NCBI GenBank assembly: GCA_043756275.1
Contig: JAYURJ010000271.1
Location: 1-24,608 of the forward strand
DNA length: 24,608 nt
Source of the DNA: UKL13-2 sp043756275
Lineage (GTDB): Bacteria > Pseudomonadota > Gammaproteobacteria > Burkholderiales > Usitatibacteraceae
Reading direction: 5' to 3'
Under the pieces are notes generated by a model. The model made no database searches. It was given only the letters and a program-made list of their open reading frames with translations, and was not told the origin of the DNA. Positions 22,702 through 24,608 of the stretch are shown here, one piece after another (within the stretch, counting starts at the first letter, position 1; each line of letters begins with the position of its first letter). The translations under genes and the position numbers were made by a program.

Positions 22702-23202
22702 ATGAAATGGCTAGCCCGCTTCTTTCGCCATGTCTGGATGTCGCCGATTATTCTGCGGCGGCTATTCCCTGCCGCTACGCTCGATGCCATCGGGCGCGCC
22801 GTCACCGAGTGTGAAAAAAGCCATCGCGGACAGGTGCGTTTCGTGATCGAGGCGGAGCTCAGCAGTGGGCAGCTGTGGGCTGGCGTATCGGCGCGCCAAC
22901 GCGCCATCGACGTATTTTCGCAATTGCGCGTGTGGGACACCGAAGAAAATATTGGCGTGCTGGTGTATCTGCTACTTGCCGACCGCAAGGTGGAAATTGT
23001 GGCTGACCGCGGCATTCACCGGCGCGTTGGTGACGAACGCTGGCGTGCCATCTGCCGCGAAATCGAACACCACTATCGCAAAGGAGATTTTCTGAGCGGT
23101 AGCACCTTGGGCATCGAGAAAATCAGCACAGAGTTAGCGTTTTATTTTCCTGCCAAGGGTGAACACAAGAACGAGCAGCCGGATGCGCCGGTGGTGCTGT
23201 AG
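22702..23202 (+). CDS. Second TPM-domain protein, cytoplasmic-type, no signal peptide
   Basis: This 166-residue protein holds a TPM domain (LDAIGRAVTECEKSHRGQVRFVIEAEL; VWDTEENIGVLVYLLLADRKVEIVADRG; GDERWRAICREIEHHYRKGDFL) without the long glycine tail of its neighbour. It has no clear signal peptide, although the N-terminus is basic and hydrophobic (KWLARFFRHVWMSPIILRRLF). The start at 22702 is fixed by the strong AGGAGG (22686-22691) just after the stop of the previous gene; the same frame is open upstream but overlaps it. LemA, the long TPM protein and this short one form one operon, a recurring arrangement in betaproteobacteria. Confidence 0.88.
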   Translation: MKWLARFFRHVWMSPIILRRLFPAATLDAIGRAVTECEKSHRGQVRFVIEAELSSGQLWAGVSARQRAIDVFSQLRVWDTEENIGVLVYLLLADRKVEIVADRGIHRRVGDERWRAICREIEHHYRKGDFLSGSTLGIEKISTELAFYFPAKGEHKNEQPDAPVVL

Positions 23203-23212
23203 GATGAGGGTG

Positions 23213-23270
23213 GGTGCGGTTTTCAGAGGCATTTAAGCCCGCGAACCGCACCAGTTCTAGAGTTTTAATA
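23213..23270. repeat. Intergenic hairpin repeat, copy C
   Basis: Perfect arms GGTGCGGTT (23213-23221) and AACCGCACC (23244-23252) form the stem. The head 23213-23226 matches copy B (18818-18831) at 13 of 14 positions and the tail CTAGAGTTTTAATA (23257-23270) matches B at 13 of 14. The left outer arm seen in B is missing. It sits between convergent genes and may end both transcripts. Confidence 0.7.
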
Positions 23271-23274
23271 TTAG

Positions 23275-24414
23275 TTACGGTGCCTTGAACGGGCTACTTT
23301 CCCCAAGCTCGTTCACATACTGTTCCATCCCGCCGGATTCGCGGCGCAGAAAGTCTTCCACCGCCCTGGCGAATTGCGGCTGCTTCAGCCAATGCGCTGA
23401 GTGACATTTAACCGGCAAAAATCCGCGCGCGAGTTTGTGTTCGCCCTGTGCACCGCCTTCAAAAACTTGAATGCCGCGCGCGATGCAAAATTCCAGCGCC
23501 TGGTAGTAGCAGGTTTCAAAATGCAAACCTGAATGAAACGCGATACCGCCCCAGTAGCGGCCATAGAGCGTGCGCTCGCTGAATAAATTGAGGGCGCTGG
23601 CGATGGCTTTTCCTTCGCGTTCTGCGATGATCAGCAGGATATTCTCAGGCATGCGTTCACCGATGAGGCCGAAAAATTTGCGGTTGACGTAAGGCGTGGA
23701 AAAGTGCGCACGATAGGTGTGGTCGTAGCATTGAACAAAAAAATCCCAATCGGTCGCAGTGATCTCGCTGCCAACCAAACGCCTGAATGTGATGCCCGCC
23801 TCAACGACCTTACGCCGCTCCTGCTTCACTTTTTTGCGCTTGTCATGGCTCATCAAAGCCAGAAAGTCATCGAAGTTTTTATACCCGGCGTTCTGCCAAT
23901 GGAACTGGATCGACGTGCGCGGCATCATGCCCTTGTCGATCAACAATTGGTGGTCATCACTGTTGGGAAACAAAACGTGCAATGACGACACATCACTTTG
24001 CTCAGCGAGGCTGATCAAGCCGTCGACAAGGAGTTTGCGGTCAGCGGATGTTTTCGCCAGCAGCCGCCCGCCCGTGCAAGGCGTGAACGGCACGGCGGCT
24101 AACAGCTTCGGAAAATAATCGAGTCCGTGGCGCTGGTACGCTTCCGCCCACGCCCAATCGAACACGTATTCACCGTACGAATGGCTCTTTACGTAAAGCG
24201 GCACCGCGCCGCATAACGTTTGTCGCCCTGCAATATCGCGCCACAGCGTCAGAAATTGCGGCAGCCAGCCAGACTTGGCGGTAGTACATCCGGCGTCGAT
24301 CATCGATTGCAGGAAAGCGTGGCGCAGGGTGGGGTTGCTGTCCGTCAATGCATCCCATTCTCCTTCCGCAATGGAGGCCAGGGAATCGAGGACTTTTAGT
24401 TCGACTTCGCGCAT
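23275..24414 (-). CDS. FemAB/GNAT-like N-acyltransferase (DUF482 family)
   Basis: This 379-residue cytoplasmic protein belongs to the DUF482 / FemAB-like acyltransferase group that older annotations call peptidogalycan biosynthesis or recognition proteins. Recognisable blocks are SNPTLRHAFLQSMIDAG at the N-terminus, LYVKSHSYGEYVFDWAWAEAY, SSLHVLFPNS, the central FDDFLALMSHDKRKKVKQER, GRYWGGIAFHSGLHFETCYY and the C-terminal EGGAQGEHKLARGFLP. The acetyl- or aminoacyl-type donor and the acceptor are unknown. No Shine-Dalgarno sequence precedes the ATG at 24414. TATAAG (complement of 24438-24443) lies 23 bp upstream on the minus strand. It is divergent from nadE. Confidence 0.85.
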   Translation of the reverse strand: MREVELKVLDSLASIAEGEWDALTDSNPTLRHAFLQSMIDAGCTTAKSGWLPQFLTLWRDIAGRQTLCGAVPLYVKSHSYGEYVFDWAWAEAYQRHGLDYFPKLLAAVPFTPCTGGRLLAKTSADRKLLVDGLISLAEQSDVSSLHVLFPNSDDHQLLIDKGMMPRTSIQFHWQNAGYKNFDDFLALMSHDKRKKVKQERRKVVEAGITFRRLVGSEITATDWDFFVQCYDHTYRAHFSTPYVNRKFFGLIGERMPENILLIIAEREGKAIASALNLFSERTLYGRYWGGIAFHSGLHFETCYYQALEFCIARGIQVFEGGAQGEHKLARGFLPVKCHSAHWLKQPQFARAVEDFLRRESGGMEQYVNELGESSPFKAP

Positions 24415-24439
24415 TTTCGGGGGACGTTCAAGGCAACCT

Positions 24440-24445
24440 TATAAT
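24440..24445 (+). promoter_or_regulatory. -10 hexamer of nadE
   Basis: TATAAT lies 45 nt before the nadE ATG. The same bases read as TATAAG on the opposite strand towards the DUF482-type gene, so the site could serve divergent transcription. No convincing -35 is visible for either direction. Confidence 0.4.
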
Positions 24446-24490
24446 GAAGTGGCAATGTTACCCTTGTCTCAAAAGAGAACGCGCAACATC

Positions 24491-24608
24491 ATGAAAATCG
24501 CCATCGCCCAACTCAACCCCATGCTCGGCGATCTCGTCGGCAATGCAGAGCGGATTTTGCAGTATGCCGAGCAGGCAAAGGCAGCAGGTGCTACCTTGCT
24601 GGTGACGC
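24491..24608 (+). CDS. nadE: NAD+ synthetase, N-terminal part (3' end outside window)
   Basis: Only the first 39 codons are inside the window. They read MKIAIAQLNPMLGDLVGNAE and continue to GATLLVT, the start of a nitrilase-type glutamine amidotransferase domain as in glutamine-dependent NAD+ synthetases, which make NAD+ from nicotinate adenine dinucleotide, ATP and glutamine. The pattern AQLNPMLGDLVGN is the basis for naming NadE rather than another nitrilase-family amidase. The catalytic residues and the synthetase domain lie beyond the edge. The weakly purine-rich AAGAGAAC lies about 10 nt upstream as a possible ribosome-binding site. Confidence 0.75.
   Translation, partial: MKIAIAQLNPMLGDLVGNAERILQYAEQAKAAGATLLVT

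Overview
This is a chromosomal window of moderate to high GC that looks betaproteobacterial (Burkholderiales or a relative). The evidence is the set of gene families: an OmpR/EnvZ-type two-component pair, a lysine/alanine/proline-tailed DksA-like protein, a tsaB-rimI-uracil-DNA glycosylase cluster, a LemA/TPM-domain cassette and a YoaA-type helicase. The genus cannot be fixed from this sequence. I see no tRNA, rRNA, CRISPR array, phage or transposase gene.

Layout. Positions 1-3891 hold a ferric-iron ABC importer split into three differently oriented units: ATPase (minus, cut by the left edge), periplasmic iron-binding protein (plus) and fused permease (minus). Two good Fur-box-like palindromes flank the outward-reading genes. 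Positions 4125-4910 encode a DksA-like RNA polymerase regulator with a long basic tail, ended by a strong bidirectional hairpin. Two minus-strand genes follow (NlpC/P60 hydrolase, TPMT-family methyltransferase). Next is a plus-strand, translationally coupled trio (lipoprotein peptidase, NatA-like ATPase, NatB-like permease), then a YoaA-type Fe-S helicase. An envZ/ompR-like pair on the minus strand converges on the helicase.

From 14499 the plus strand carries an exported EF-hand protein, an exported alpha/beta hydrolase, and the DUF1800-DUF1501 pair. These are followed by tsaB-rimI-udg (overlapping stops and starts) and lemA with two TPM-domain genes. A FemAB/GNAT-like gene on the minus strand and the first 39 codons of a divergent NAD+ synthetase close the window.

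Three signals are not explained by the genes. First, six genes without a recognisable Shine-Dalgarno sequence have a -10-like hexamer exactly 6-7 nt before the start codon, which suggests leaderless mRNAs. Second, three intergenic copies of a related hairpin repeat lie at 3' ends of genes. Third, there are two larger palindromic elements, an 85-bp one and a 114-bp nested one. The best candidate for an uncharacterised functional module is the exported hydrolase-DUF1800-DUF1501 set. I found nothing that looks like a new defence or mobile system.
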